DNA of 38,263 bases from a virus, in IMG/VR virus record IMGVR_UViG_3300034166_000746, positions 1 through 38,263 of that record, one strand, 5' to 3'. Shown piece by piece: positions 31,028 through 37,331 of the stretch (position 1 is its first letter; every line of letters begins with the position of its first letter). Position numbers and translations under genes: made by a program. The notes below the pieces were generated by a model. That model saw nothing but the letters and a program-made list of their open reading frames with translations. It did no database searches and was not told the origin of the DNA.

Positions 31028-31203
31028 TGCTCGTCCTCCGGCTCAATGACCACCAAGTAGCCGCCGCGCTTTTCCATGCGCGCATCTTTCGACCACCCGC
31101 GCAGATAGCGCCCCATGCGGTTGAGCGGCACCGGCAACTTCACGGCCATCACCACGCCAGGCGTGATGATCGGCTCGCCATAAGTCGGCGCCTGCTCACT
31201 CAT
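31024..31203 (-). CDS. Small hypothetical early protein
   Basis: A 59-residue protein from the ATG at 31203. A beta-rich start (PIITPGVVMAVKLPVPLNRM) is followed by a charged centre (RYLRGWSKDARMEKRGGYL) and an acidic tail (EPEDEQ). The upstream gene overlaps its first 8 bases. No family recognised. Confidence 0.6.
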   Translation of the reverse strand: MSEQAPTYGEPIITPGVVMAVKLPVPLNRMGRYLRGWSKDARMEKRGGYLVVIEPEDEQ

Positions 31204-31393
31204 GGGCGCCCTCCTTCCACTCCCGGCTGGCCTTGATGAACGAGTAGTAAGCCGCATTGACCGACTGCTCGTCCATGTGACCGCCGCCGGCCGGCAAGGC
31301 CCAGAACAACTGCTTGGCGAGATTGCGCGCCTCGTTGCGCTCTTTGGCGAGACGCAGGATGGCGCTGTCGATGGTGGGTTTGGAGGCGATCAC
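31196..31393 (-). CDS. Small hypothetical early protein
   Basis: A 65-residue protein from a GTG that overlaps the nuclease stop (GTGA). Two helices (IDSAILRLAKERNEARNLA and VNAAYYSFIKASREWKEG) are separated by ALPAGGGHMDEQ. A partner of the nuclease is possible, given the coupling. Nothing more can be said. Confidence 0.55.
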   Translation of the reverse strand: MIASKPTIDSAILRLAKERNEARNLAKQLFWALPAGGGHMDEQSVNAAYYSFIKASREWKEGAHE

Positions 31394-32232
31394 GCCGCCC
31401 TCCTCTCCCTGTATTGCTCTGGCCTCGGGTCATAGCCCTTGCGGAAGCGCCACACCGCGCACATCTGCGTGAAGGCATGGTAAGCCTCCACCAGCCGCGC
31501 CTTGTCGTGCTTCACCACCTCGAGGCGCCCGGGTTCGGTGCTCGAGATGAAGAGGTTCGCCGCCAGCACGCGGTCGAGATACTCGGCCCCGTAGTGCGTC
31601 GCCGCGTAAGCCGCGAGTTGCAGCGTGTGCTCGTCGTAGGCTTCGACCTTCTCGTCGGGCTTCGTTTTCTTGGTCTTAAAATCCAAGATCCCCATGTTCG
31701 GCGCATCCACCGGCCCCCAGGTGAAGAGACTGTCCACCCGCCCGGCAAAGCCGTGGATCGGATTGACCAAAACAATCTCCGAGTGCGTCACGCGGATGCC
31801 CTTCTCCCGCATCCAAGTGATGACGGGCTTGACGTAGGGAATCAGATCGGCCGGCGCCTCCTCCGCGCTGCCGCGCATCAGATTCTCGATCGCCGTGTGA
31901 ATCCGGCTGCCGAGATCGGCCGCCTCGCCCACCTGACTCATCGCGTGCTCGATCGCCCGATCCGCAAACCGATCCAGCGGCTCCTCGCCCTGCGGCGGCG
32001 GCACATTCAGCGCCGCCTTGGCCGCTTCCCTCATTTTCCATTTGGTCAGTTGCGGTTTGTCTAGGATGCCGATGATCGTCGTGACCGACGGCAGCAGCCC
32101 CATCTTGCGCGCATCACGAATCGTCGTGGCGCGTGTTCCATCTCCGTCCTTGTTCGGCACCGTGTGGCACGGTTTGCCGTCCAGTGAATACCAATGACTC
32201 GACCCGAGGGTCGGCTTCGTTATGATAGCCAT
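31390..32232 (-). CDS. PD-(D/E)XK nuclease (RecB/Cas4-like)
   Basis: A 280-residue nuclease. The order ADLGSRIHTAIENLMRG, then GFAGRVDSLFTW, MGILDFKTKKTKP (D and E/K of the core) and YDEHTLQLAAYAATHYG is characteristic of RecB-like exonucleases of phages. It would degrade DNA ends for recombination and work with the SSB-like protein upstream. An 81-base gap, with a long GC-rich inverted repeat, separates them. No clear Cys cluster is present, so no Fe-S cluster is expected. Confidence 0.8.
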   Translation of the reverse strand: MAIITKPTLGSSHWYSLDGKPCHTVPNKDGDGTRATTIRDARKMGLLPSVTTIIGILDKPQLTKWKMREAAKAALNVPPPQGEEPLDRFADRAIEHAMSQVGEAADLGSRIHTAIENLMRGSAEEAPADLIPYVKPVITWMREKGIRVTHSEIVLVNPIHGFAGRVDSLFTWGPVDAPNMGILDFKTKKTKPDEKVEAYDEHTLQLAAYAATHYGAEYLDRVLAANLFISSTEPGRLEVVKHDKARLVEAYHAFTQMCAVWRFRKGYDPRPEQYRERRAA

Positions 32233-32313
32233 CGCAATCGCAAGGGTTGCGGGGCGGGGCGCTTGAGGATTCCCGTCGAAAGTTGTCCTCGATTGCGCTC
32301 CCGCCCCAATTCC

Positions 32314-32841
32314 TCAGAACGGGTCGTTGCTGTCTTTGACCGGCCCGAGAAATTCCAAGTCCGAATCATCCGACTTGGCCGACGATCCGCCGACCGAAGC
32401 AAACGCTTCGACCTTCGGCACCCTGTCCGCGTTGTCCTCCAACACCGCAGCAATGCCGGTGAGGTTGTTGTAGGTCTTGCCGTTGCGAGCCTCCTCGGCC
32501 GCCACGGTGATCTGCGCGCCTTGGCCGATGAGGGTCTTGGTATCGTCGCCCGGTTTGAGCGTTGCGCCCCAAGCCTTGAGGAACTTTGTGAGGTTGGCTT
32601 TCGGGCCCGAGGTGATCTTCATCTCGCGCGAGGCCAGCTTGTGAAGTTGGCCGCTCTTGGTCTTAACGCCGAAAACGAACCTCGTGACATCGACCTTCTC
32701 CATCTCCTCGGATTGGTATTTCTTGCGATCCACCCCGTAGAGGTCGATCACGTCCACGCAAACCGCGAGGTAGGTTCCAACTGGCGGCGGCGGCCCCATG
32801 TCTGCGAGTCCGCTGCCATTGCTTTCTGGTATCTTAGCCAT
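32314..32841 (-). CDS. Single-stranded DNA-binding-like protein
   Basis: A 175-residue protein with a clear ribosome site (AAGGAG). The start VGTYLAVCVDVIDLYG and an OB-like set of strands (ITSGPKANLTKFLKAWG, AQITVAAEEARNGKTY, LTGIAAVLED) lead to an acidic end (SDDSDLEFLGPVKDSNDPF) whose N-D-P-F mimics the D-x-I-P-F tail of SSB. This tail would recruit replication proteins. The family resembles phage ssDNA-binding proteins found next to exonucleases. Confidence 0.6.
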   Translation of the reverse strand: MAKIPESNGSGLADMGPPPPVGTYLAVCVDVIDLYGVDRKKYQSEEMEKVDVTRFVFGVKTKSGQLHKLASREMKITSGPKANLTKFLKAWGATLKPGDDTKTLIGQGAQITVAAEEARNGKTYNNLTGIAAVLEDNADRVPKVEAFASVGGSSAKSDDSDLEFLGPVKDSNDPF

Positions 32842-32873
32842 GTGTTCTTCTTCTCCTTGTGGTGCTTAGTTGT

Positions 32874-33254
32874 TCAGCGATCCGGCGCACCAGGCGTCCC
32901 GCTGTTTTCGGTTGCCGCGAGCCGCTCGGCTTCGCGTAGCTTCCGCAAAAGTCCCAAAAAATCCTCACCGGCCATCGTCACCAGCCAGGGTTTGCTCGAG
33001 GTCTTGTGCGCCACGGCCGGCGGCACACCGATCGGGCAAGCCGCCGCCGCCTGCTCGTAGGCTCGGCGCACGTTGAGCACCTCGACAAACTTGACCTCCC
33101 ACCACAGCCCCGAGTTGTCCTCCACATCCGCGCCACCGCTGCCCAGGTGCGCCTGCTTGTAGCCAGCGCGCTCGGCCTCAAAACCAAACATCCGCAGCAC
33201 GTCACGCCAAAGACGCTCGCCCCGCTTGCCCTTCTCTCTTTGTGCGCGGCTCAT
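32874..33254 (-). CDS. PD-(D/E)XK resolvase/VRR-like nuclease
   Basis: A 126-residue protein from the ATG overlapping the coiled-coil gene (ATGA). Basic KGKRGERLWRDVLRMFGF, then GGADVEDNSGLWWEVKFVE, gives G-E at the first helix, D-V and E-V-K of the PD-(D/E)XK core. The C-terminal SKPWLVTMAGEDFLGLLRKL is a helix after the last strand. It is about the size of archaeal Hjc resolvases, so a Holliday junction or similar recombination role is plausible. Confidence 0.65.
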   Translation of the reverse strand: MSRAQREKGKRGERLWRDVLRMFGFEAERAGYKQAHLGSGGADVEDNSGLWWEVKFVEVLNVRRAYEQAAAACPIGVPPAVAHKTSSKPWLVTMAGEDFLGLLRKLREAERLAATENSGTPGAPDR

Positions 33255-33634
33255 ATATTTGCCCAACCTCCGTCTGCCGCTGCCTTGTCCCTGCACGATT
33301 CGCGGCAAGCCTCATCCCGTGCGCGCTCGTCGGCCACCATTTCGCGCAACCGCTCCAACTCCCGCACCAAGATGCCGCGTTCAACTTCCCAAGTAGCAAG
33401 CGCGGCCCGCGCCTCTTCGGCCTCTTGCTCCAGCCGCACGATGCTCTGACAAGCCTTGTCGTAAAGCTCGCGCAGCGTTGGCTCATCGTCTTGCCACATC
33501 GGCCCGAAGCCAACGGCGCCCACGGTCAGGGAATTAGCGGGGGCGGCATCAAACGCACCGCGCAAGGTGCCACCGCCCCCGCTGTTGTTGTTGTCTTCCC
33601 TACAAGACGCCGCTTGTGCGTTGCACAAATTCAT
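33251..33634 (-). CDS. Coiled-coil hypothetical protein
   Basis: A 127-residue protein with an N-terminal asparagine/glycine-rich region (EDNNNSGGGGTLRGAFDAAP) and a long charged coiled coil (EQEAEEARAALATWEVERGI, RELERLREMVADERARDEAC). It overlaps both neighbours by ATGA. It may be a scaffold or partner of the coiled-coil protein upstream. Confidence 0.55.
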   Translation of the reverse strand: MNLCNAQAASCREDNNNSGGGGTLRGAFDAAPANSLTVGAVGFGPMWQDDEPTLRELYDKACQSIVRLEQEAEEARAALATWEVERGILVRELERLREMVADERARDEACRESCRDKAAADGGWANI

Positions 33635-33894
33635 AACTCCATTGCCTCCACTTCGGCCCGCCGCAGCGCGGCGAGTTGGATCTCCGCATCGGCCTCGTCG
33701 TAAAAAGCCTGTAGCCGCTGGCGCAAATCGAGGTTCTCGCGGGTTGCCGTCTGCGCTGCGCGGTAAAGCTGCGCCAATTCTGCCTCGATGCGCTCAATCG
33801 TGAGCCGGGCGCGTTGGAGTTCTTCGCGGAGCGATGCAATCTCGGCATCTTTGGCGCGAATGAAGTCCTCTTGCTCCATGAACACGCCGCTCAT
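33631..33894 (-). CDS. Coiled-coil hypothetical protein
   Basis: An 87-residue charged coiled coil (AEIASLREELQRARLTIERI, QRLQAFYDEADAEIQLAAL) overlapping its neighbours by ATGA. The neighbouring 127-residue coiled coil makes a hetero-oligomer plausible. An internal ATG at 33879 is an alternative start. No known family. Confidence 0.55.
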   Translation of the reverse strand: MSGVFMEQEDFIRAKDAEIASLREELQRARLTIERIEAELAQLYRAAQTATRENLDLRQRLQAFYDEADAEIQLAALRRAEVEAMEL

Positions 33895-34178
33895 TTCTCA
33901 AGCCTCCTCGCATCGAGAATCCGCGCCGTTGGCAACAAATCCATCGCCCACATTTTCGCCCAGGGCCGCGCAAATACCGCAGCGGCAAGCACGACACAAT
34001 TCGCGTGCAGATATTCCCCGCCCTGCAAGTTCATCGGCGGTGGAGCGTCATCAATGCGGTCGAACCGAGTGCTGAAGGCTCGCCCCTGCTTGCGCCCGGC
34101 AGCGCGGTTGTTGCCCTTGGGCGCGCCTTTGCGGCCCCAGCCCTTTGGCAAGATGCGTCCGAGGAATCCTTTTTTCAT
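33891..34178 (-). CDS. Small basic hypothetical early protein
   Basis: A 95-residue protein from the ATG at 34178. The first 35 residues are very basic (GRILPKGWGRKGAPKG, AAGRKQGRAFSTRFDRID), then a PPPMNLQGGE linker and a helix (ANCVVLAAAVFARPWAKMWA). The basic start may bind DNA or RNA. It is coupled to a small membrane protein upstream. Confidence 0.5.
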   Translation of the reverse strand: MKKGFLGRILPKGWGRKGAPKGNNRAAGRKQGRAFSTRFDRIDDAPPPMNLQGGEYLHANCVVLAAAVFARPWAKMWAMDLLPTARILDARRLEK

Positions 34179-34282
34179 CGCAGCCAGTTGGCGAGGGTTT
34201 CGCACAGCACCACGAGCAATACGGCAAGCGCCGTCAGCACCAGCATCGCGCCAATCGCCTGTTCCGGGGGTTCGGTGTTCAT
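34175..34282 (-). CDS. Very small single-pass membrane protein
   Basis: A 35-residue protein with one membrane helix (AMLVLTALAVLLVVLCETL) between an acidic start (MNTEPPEQ) and ANWLR. ATGA overlaps at both ends support it. It could be a superinfection or early membrane effector. Confidence 0.5.
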   Translation of the reverse strand: MNTEPPEQAIGAMLVLTALAVLLVVLCETLANWLR

Positions 34283-34443
34283 TTGGCGAGGCGTTTGCGG
34301 AGTTGGGCGAGCGCCTTGCTAATGCGAACGCGGAGCCTTGGCTCGCGGCCTTCGGCGGCAGCGCGCATAGCGCCGAGAAGCGCAAGCTGCGGGATGCACG
34401 GCGACTGGCCGTTGTTGTCGATGATGGTGGGCCGGATGCTCAC
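34279..34443 (-). CDS. Small hypothetical early protein
   Basis: A 54-residue protein from a GTG in a GTGA overlap. It reads VSIRPTIIDNNGQSPCIPQL, then an alanine/arginine helix (GAMRAAAEGREPRLRVRIS) and a basic end (RKRLAK). No family signature. Overlaps the membrane protein downstream. Confidence 0.5.
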   Translation of the reverse strand: MSIRPTIIDNNGQSPCIPQLALLGAMRAAAEGREPRLRVRISKALAQLRKRLAK

Positions 34444-34643
34444 GCCCGCACCGCCTTCCGTGCCGCCTTGCGTTTGTTCTTCGCCGACTTGGGGCGTCGA
34501 GGCGGGAGTTCGTTGATTAGTTCGGCCACCGTGGCCCGGCGCGGCTTGGCGCTTGCTTGTCCGAGTTCGTAGCCACCCATCCACGCGAGGCCGACGAGGG
34601 CGGCGAGGGCGGTGGTTCCGAGTATTACCGTTGTGTAGTCCAT
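34440..34643 (-). CDS. Small membrane-anchored basic protein
   Basis: A 67-residue protein: an N-terminal membrane helix (TVILGTTALAALVGLAWMGG), a short linker (YELGQASAKPRRATVAEL) and a strongly basic tail (PKSAKNKRKAARKAVRA). Type I or II orientation is uncertain. It stands in an operon of early small proteins and may tether DNA or an RNA to the membrane. Confidence 0.5.
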   Translation of the reverse strand: MDYTTVILGTTALAALVGLAWMGGYELGQASAKPRRATVAELINELPPRRPKSAKNKRKAARKAVRA

Positions 34644-34650
34644 GTTGTGT

Positions 34651-35217
34651 TTATTTGGTTGTTTGCGTGATGCTGACCACACCTTGCGGCAGGCCAACCG
34701 ATCCGCTCCAAGACACGGCAAGCGATGCCTGCGGGCTTGTGAACGAATCAAAAATGCTCCAGTTGTCGGCGCGATCACCCAACCGCCACGCGATTGTGGA
34801 AATTCCCCGCTCGACTAATTCGTCCAGCGTCCAAAACGTGAAACAGTCATGCTCGTCCACATACATGGCCAACACATCGAAGTCGCCGCGCTCATACAGT
34901 GAGTAGCGTTTGCCGTAGTCCTTGGGGTTGGCGGCGCAAGTTGGCTTGCCAGATCCGACCATAATCTTCCACTTGCCCGCGTCCTTTTGATACACGCCCT
35001 TCTTGATCTGCACCGAGATAGGTCGATTCGGCGGGCGGAACAAAATGACATCGGCTGGCGTGGCGTGGCCGTGGGGAGAGTAGACGTGCCATCCAGCGCG
35101 GCGGGCGCGTGGCAGAAATTCCAGTTCGGCTATCGACCCAGAGTCGCAAGCCTCCACGCTCAACACGTCTTCGCGTGGAGCGTCGTATTCGGTAAGATCA
35201 AAAAGAGCGGCAGTCAT
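34651..35217 (-). CDS. PD-(D/E)XK endonuclease-like protein
   Basis: A 188-residue protein. GSIAELEFLPRARRAGWHV (E at the first helix), HATPADVILFRPPNRPISVQ (D-V, then a strand) and IKKGVYQKDAGKWKIM follow the PDDEXK_11 layout of phage and intron-type endonucleases, with catalytic E/D and K. The C-terminal ASLAVSWSGSVGLPQG is beta-rich. It is coupled to the excisionase-like gene and may repair or restrict DNA. Confidence 0.6.
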   Translation of the reverse strand: MTAALFDLTEYDAPREDVLSVEACDSGSIAELEFLPRARRAGWHVYSPHGHATPADVILFRPPNRPISVQIKKGVYQKDAGKWKIMVGSGKPTCAANPKDYGKRYSLYERGDFDVLAMYVDEHDCFTFWTLDELVERGISTIAWRLGDRADNWSIFDSFTSPQASLAVSWSGSVGLPQGVVSITQTTK

Positions 35218-35381
35218 TTCGCGGATTCCTTTTTGCCTTCAATGAGCGCCCGGATGTCAGCAATGTCATAGCGGGTTCCATGCGCCGAAAGTTTCACGGC
35301 GGGCAAATGCAGCTTCACCTTGTTGCGGCTGATGCGGAGCATCTCGGCGGCTTCCTTCGTGGTGACAAGCTGTGGGATCAC
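35214..35381 (-). CDS. Excisionase-like HTH protein
   Basis: A 55-residue protein from a GTG in a GTGA overlap with the RHH gene. VTTKEAAEMLRISRNKVKLH is an HTH_17-type (MerR/excisionase) helix-turn-helix, followed by GTRYDIADIRALIEGKK, the usual recognition wing and end helix. It is the right size for an Xis or Cox-like protein that directs integrase to excise. Overlaps the endonuclease by ATGA. Confidence 0.65.
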   Translation of the reverse strand: MIPQLVTTKEAAEMLRISRNKVKLHLPAVKLSAHGTRYDIADIRALIEGKKESAK

Positions 35382-35545
35382 GCCGCCTCCCCGTTTAATT
35401 TTTCGACCAACAGCACGCGGACGTAGGACGAAAGGCTCATTCCCTTTTGAAACGCGGCCTTGCGCGCAACGCGGATCAAATCCCCCGGTAGTGATATGCC
35501 TGCGGCTTTGGCTTTCTTGTTTTCCGCAACTGGTTTTCTCGCCAT
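35378..35545 (-). CDS. Ribbon-helix-helix protein, first early gene
   Basis: A 55-residue protein beginning MARKPVAENKKAKAAGISLP, with helices DLIRVARKAAFQKG and SLSSYVRVLLVEKLNGEA. This is an Arc/CopG-like RHH unit (a beta strand then two helices). A GTG nine codons upstream is an alternative start. It heads the early operon and faces another RHH gene across a palindrome-rich gap, so it is a good candidate for an early regulator or autorepressor. Confidence 0.65.
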   Translation of the reverse strand: MARKPVAENKKAKAAGISLPGDLIRVARKAAFQKGMSLSSYVRVLLVEKLNGEAA

Positions 35546-35565
35546 GCGAGAAGGTCTACCAAGGA

Positions 35566-35626
35566 TTGTCACACCTTGTCAAAGCATAAAATGGGGTGTT
35601 TTGCCTATACCCCAAAAATTGACAAG
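35566..35626. promoter_or_regulatory. Divergent control region with TTGTCA/TTGACA operators
   Basis: Three copies of the same core: TTGTCA at 35566-35571 and 35576-35581, and TTGACA at 35619-35624. CTTGTCAA (35575-35582) and TTGACAAG (35619-35626) are perfect inverted repeats 36 bases apart. Nested inside are GGGGT and ACCCC around TTTTGCCTATA (35599-35609). TTGACA at 35619 and TACGTT 16 bases later could serve as a plus-strand promoter. Confidence 0.6.
35577..35582 (-). promoter_or_regulatory. TTGACA site before the early RHH gene
   Basis: Minus strand GCTTTGACAA at 35585-35576. It lies 31 bases before the ATG at 35545, or 4 bases before an alternative GTG. Confidence 0.45.
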
Positions 35627-35652
35627 AATTGGGCTTTCCCTACGTTAAAGGC

Positions 35653-35883
35653 GTGGCCTATCCCAAAAAAGATCCGAGCAAGCACTCCGTAAACGCGGGC
35701 GTCAGCTTCCCGGCAGACGTGAAGAAGCGCGCCACCGCTTTGGCCGAGGCCGAAAACAAAAGCCTTTCTCGGTATGTCTACGAGTTAGTGCTCAAACAGC
35801 TTGAGAAAGCGGATGCAGCCCTTGAGAGGGAGACGAAGGCCCGCGCAGCAAAGGCCGACACAAGCATGAAAAAGCGCCGTTAA
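35653..35883 (+). CDS. Ribbon-helix-helix protein, candidate repressor
   Basis: A 76-residue protein if it starts at GTG 35653; TTG 35629 gives 84. The core reads SVNAGVSFPADVKKRATALA, NKSLSRYVYELVLKQLEKAD, an RHH motif, and a lysine-rich tail ends MKKRR. TTGACA and TACGTT upstream would start transcription very near the GTG, so a leaderless message is possible. It is divergent from the early operon and next to the integrase, the usual place of a phage repressor. No ATG is available. Confidence 0.6.
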   Translation: MAYPKKDPSKHSVNAGVSFPADVKKRATALAEAENKSLSRYVYELVLKQLEKADAALERETKARAAKADTSMKKRR

Positions 35884-35950
35884 AAGGTGAAGAATGGTTT
35901 CCATTTCGTTGGGGTTTATATCGGGGGGCGTAGGACAACCGCTGACTTTG

Positions 35951-35961
35951 CCCCCCCCCCC
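35951..35961 (+). repeat. Homopolymer C11 before integrase
   Basis: Eleven C enclosed by TTTGC and GCAAA, 19 bases before the integrase ATG. The flanks pair to make a hairpin with a C loop. Length change would alter the integrase leader. Confidence 0.8.
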
Positions 35962-35980
35962 GCAAATCAATAATTAGGGA

Positions 35981-37051
35981 ATGAAAACCGATACGGTCAA
36001 AGTGGGATCATTTTCCGCCCACCTTTGGCTGGCCTCTGACGGACGCTGGAAATGGCACACCCACAAGGCCGGGCGGCGCATCCTTTGCACCGCCAAAAAC
36101 CTCGACCGCGCCCGCGACAAAGCCCGCGCCCAGCTTAAAGCCATCCGGATCGGCAAGGCAGACTTGTCCGAGATCACTCCCGCCCTGCTCTCCGAGTTCC
36201 AGCAGTGGCGAGCCACGCGGCTGGAATCGCCCAAGGTGTCCGAGGCCGTGACTCGCTACATGGCGCACCTCAACGATCGCAAGGTGCAAGAGACGCGCAT
36301 TGTGGCCTCCGACCTTGATAAGTTTGCCAAGGCCCACCCTTGCCGCATGAGCGAGGTCACTCCCGACCAGATCCGCGACTACCTCGACCGCCTGCCTGTT
36401 GGCCCTCGCCGCTACAACAATGTCCGCACCGCGCTTGTCAGCTTCTTTTCGTGGGCGCGCAAGTCGGCGCTCATCCCTGACGGCATGACCGCGCCAGAGC
36501 GCACACACACCAAGACCTTGGACACAAAGCCTGTGGCGATCTACACGCCGAAGGAGTTCCGCGCCCTACTTGCCGCCGCCCCAAGCGAATGGCGGCTCGC
36601 CCTGGCAATCGGTGGCCTTGCTGGCCTACGCACCGAAGAGATCCAAGGACTGCGCTGGGAGGACATTAAGCTCGGCAGAAAGCACATCGAGGTGCGGCCA
36701 GAGATTTGCAAAACCAAACGCCGCCGCCTCGTCCCGATCCTGCCTGCACTGGCAACGTGGATTCGCAAAAGCGAGCCGCAGCCCGGCGGCATGGTTGCCC
36801 CGCAAGATAGGATCGACAATTTGGCAAAGCGCCTGCGCCGAAAAAAGGTGCTCTGGGTAAAGAATGGGCTGCGACATTCTTTCGGAAGTTACCGATGCGC
36901 CGCCGTGAAAAGTGCCTCACAGGTGGCCTTAGAAATGGGCAACTCCGAGGCCGTAGTCCGCAAGAACTACCTTGAAATGCAGGAAAGAAAGGCCGCAACC
37001 GACTGGTTCAAAACTGGTTACTTTCCTCTCTCAAATTCTGTAAGTCGTTGA
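35981..37051 (+). CDS. int: Tyrosine integrase
   Basis: A 356-residue recombinase. An arm-binding N-terminus (FSAHLWLASDGRWKWHTH) and core-binding helices (DLDKFAKAHPCRMSEVTPDQ) precede the catalytic domain. R217 lies in GLAGLRTEEIQGL, with a lysine near CKTKRRR. Box II reads KNGLRHSFGSY, so Asn295 replaces the usual His while R298 is kept. Box III is EMGNSEAVV, with Asn321 for His. The tyrosine nucleophile is Y330 (VVRKNYLEM). These Asn variants are what I recall in Verrucomicrobiota integrases. A weak site (AGGGA) abuts the ATG. Confidence 0.9.
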   Translation: MKTDTVKVGSFSAHLWLASDGRWKWHTHKAGRRILCTAKNLDRARDKARAQLKAIRIGKADLSEITPALLSEFQQWRATRLESPKVSEAVTRYMAHLNDRKVQETRIVASDLDKFAKAHPCRMSEVTPDQIRDYLDRLPVGPRRYNNVRTALVSFFSWARKSALIPDGMTAPERTHTKTLDTKPVAIYTPKEFRALLAAAPSEWRLALAIGGLAGLRTEEIQGLRWEDIKLGRKHIEVRPEICKTKRRRLVPILPALATWIRKSEPQPGGMVAPQDRIDNLAKRLRRKKVLWVKNGLRHSFGSYRCAAVKSASQVALEMGNSEAVVRKNYLEMQERKAATDWFKTGYFPLSNSVSR

Positions 37052-37302
37052 TTATTAAGATGCCGGCGGAGGGGGTCGAATCTACACTACTTGGTTTGAG
37101 TGGCTCCAAATGGTGCCATGCTACACAGGAAATTGAGAAAATCGGGCGATAACATAGAGTCGGAATAGTGGTTACTTTCTGGTTTCATTTGGCAAAATAT
37201 TTTCACCCACACGCCACGTTGACCGCAACAGAGTAAAAAAGCCGTAGTGTGGGGGCTTGTGGGGGATTCGCTTCATGGAGTAACCGGGATGTAACCAGTT
37301 TT
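37010..37302. other. Likely attP region with integrase arm sites
   Basis: Downstream of the integrase. TGGTTACTTTC is repeated exactly at 37015-37025 and 37169-37179. GTAACC occurs at 37280-37285 and in GTAACCAGTTTT (37291-37302), which is the perfect inverse of AAAACTGGTTAC (37010-37021). Four GGTTAC-type sites flanking a possible core fit integrase arm sites. No gene was found in the rest of this 280-base gap. Confidence 0.6.
37061..37083 (-). other. Candidate att core, tRNA 3' end-like
   Basis: The minus strand reads ATTCGACCCCCTCCGCCGGC: a T-loop TTCGACC, then 5 bases for a T-stem and 7 for an acceptor stem, then A. This spacing fits the 3' part of a tRNA gene without an encoded CCA. The other strands of the stems are absent, as expected for an attP core. 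Confidence 0.45.
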
Positions 37303-37309
37303 ATATGAC

Positions 37310-37315
37310 TTGACA
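37310..37315 (+). promoter_or_regulatory. TTGACA site before the metallophosphoesterase
   Basis: Plus strand ACTTGACATA, 16 bases before the ATG at 37332, so the motif also marks a plus-strand start. Confidence 0.55.
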
Positions 37316-37331
37316 TACGGCTCGCCCTTGC

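Noticed and set aside
37310-37331. TTGACA at 37310 as a -35 box for the phosphoesterase
   Set aside because: A -10 at usual spacing would fall on or after the ATG, and no TATAAT-like hexamer is there.
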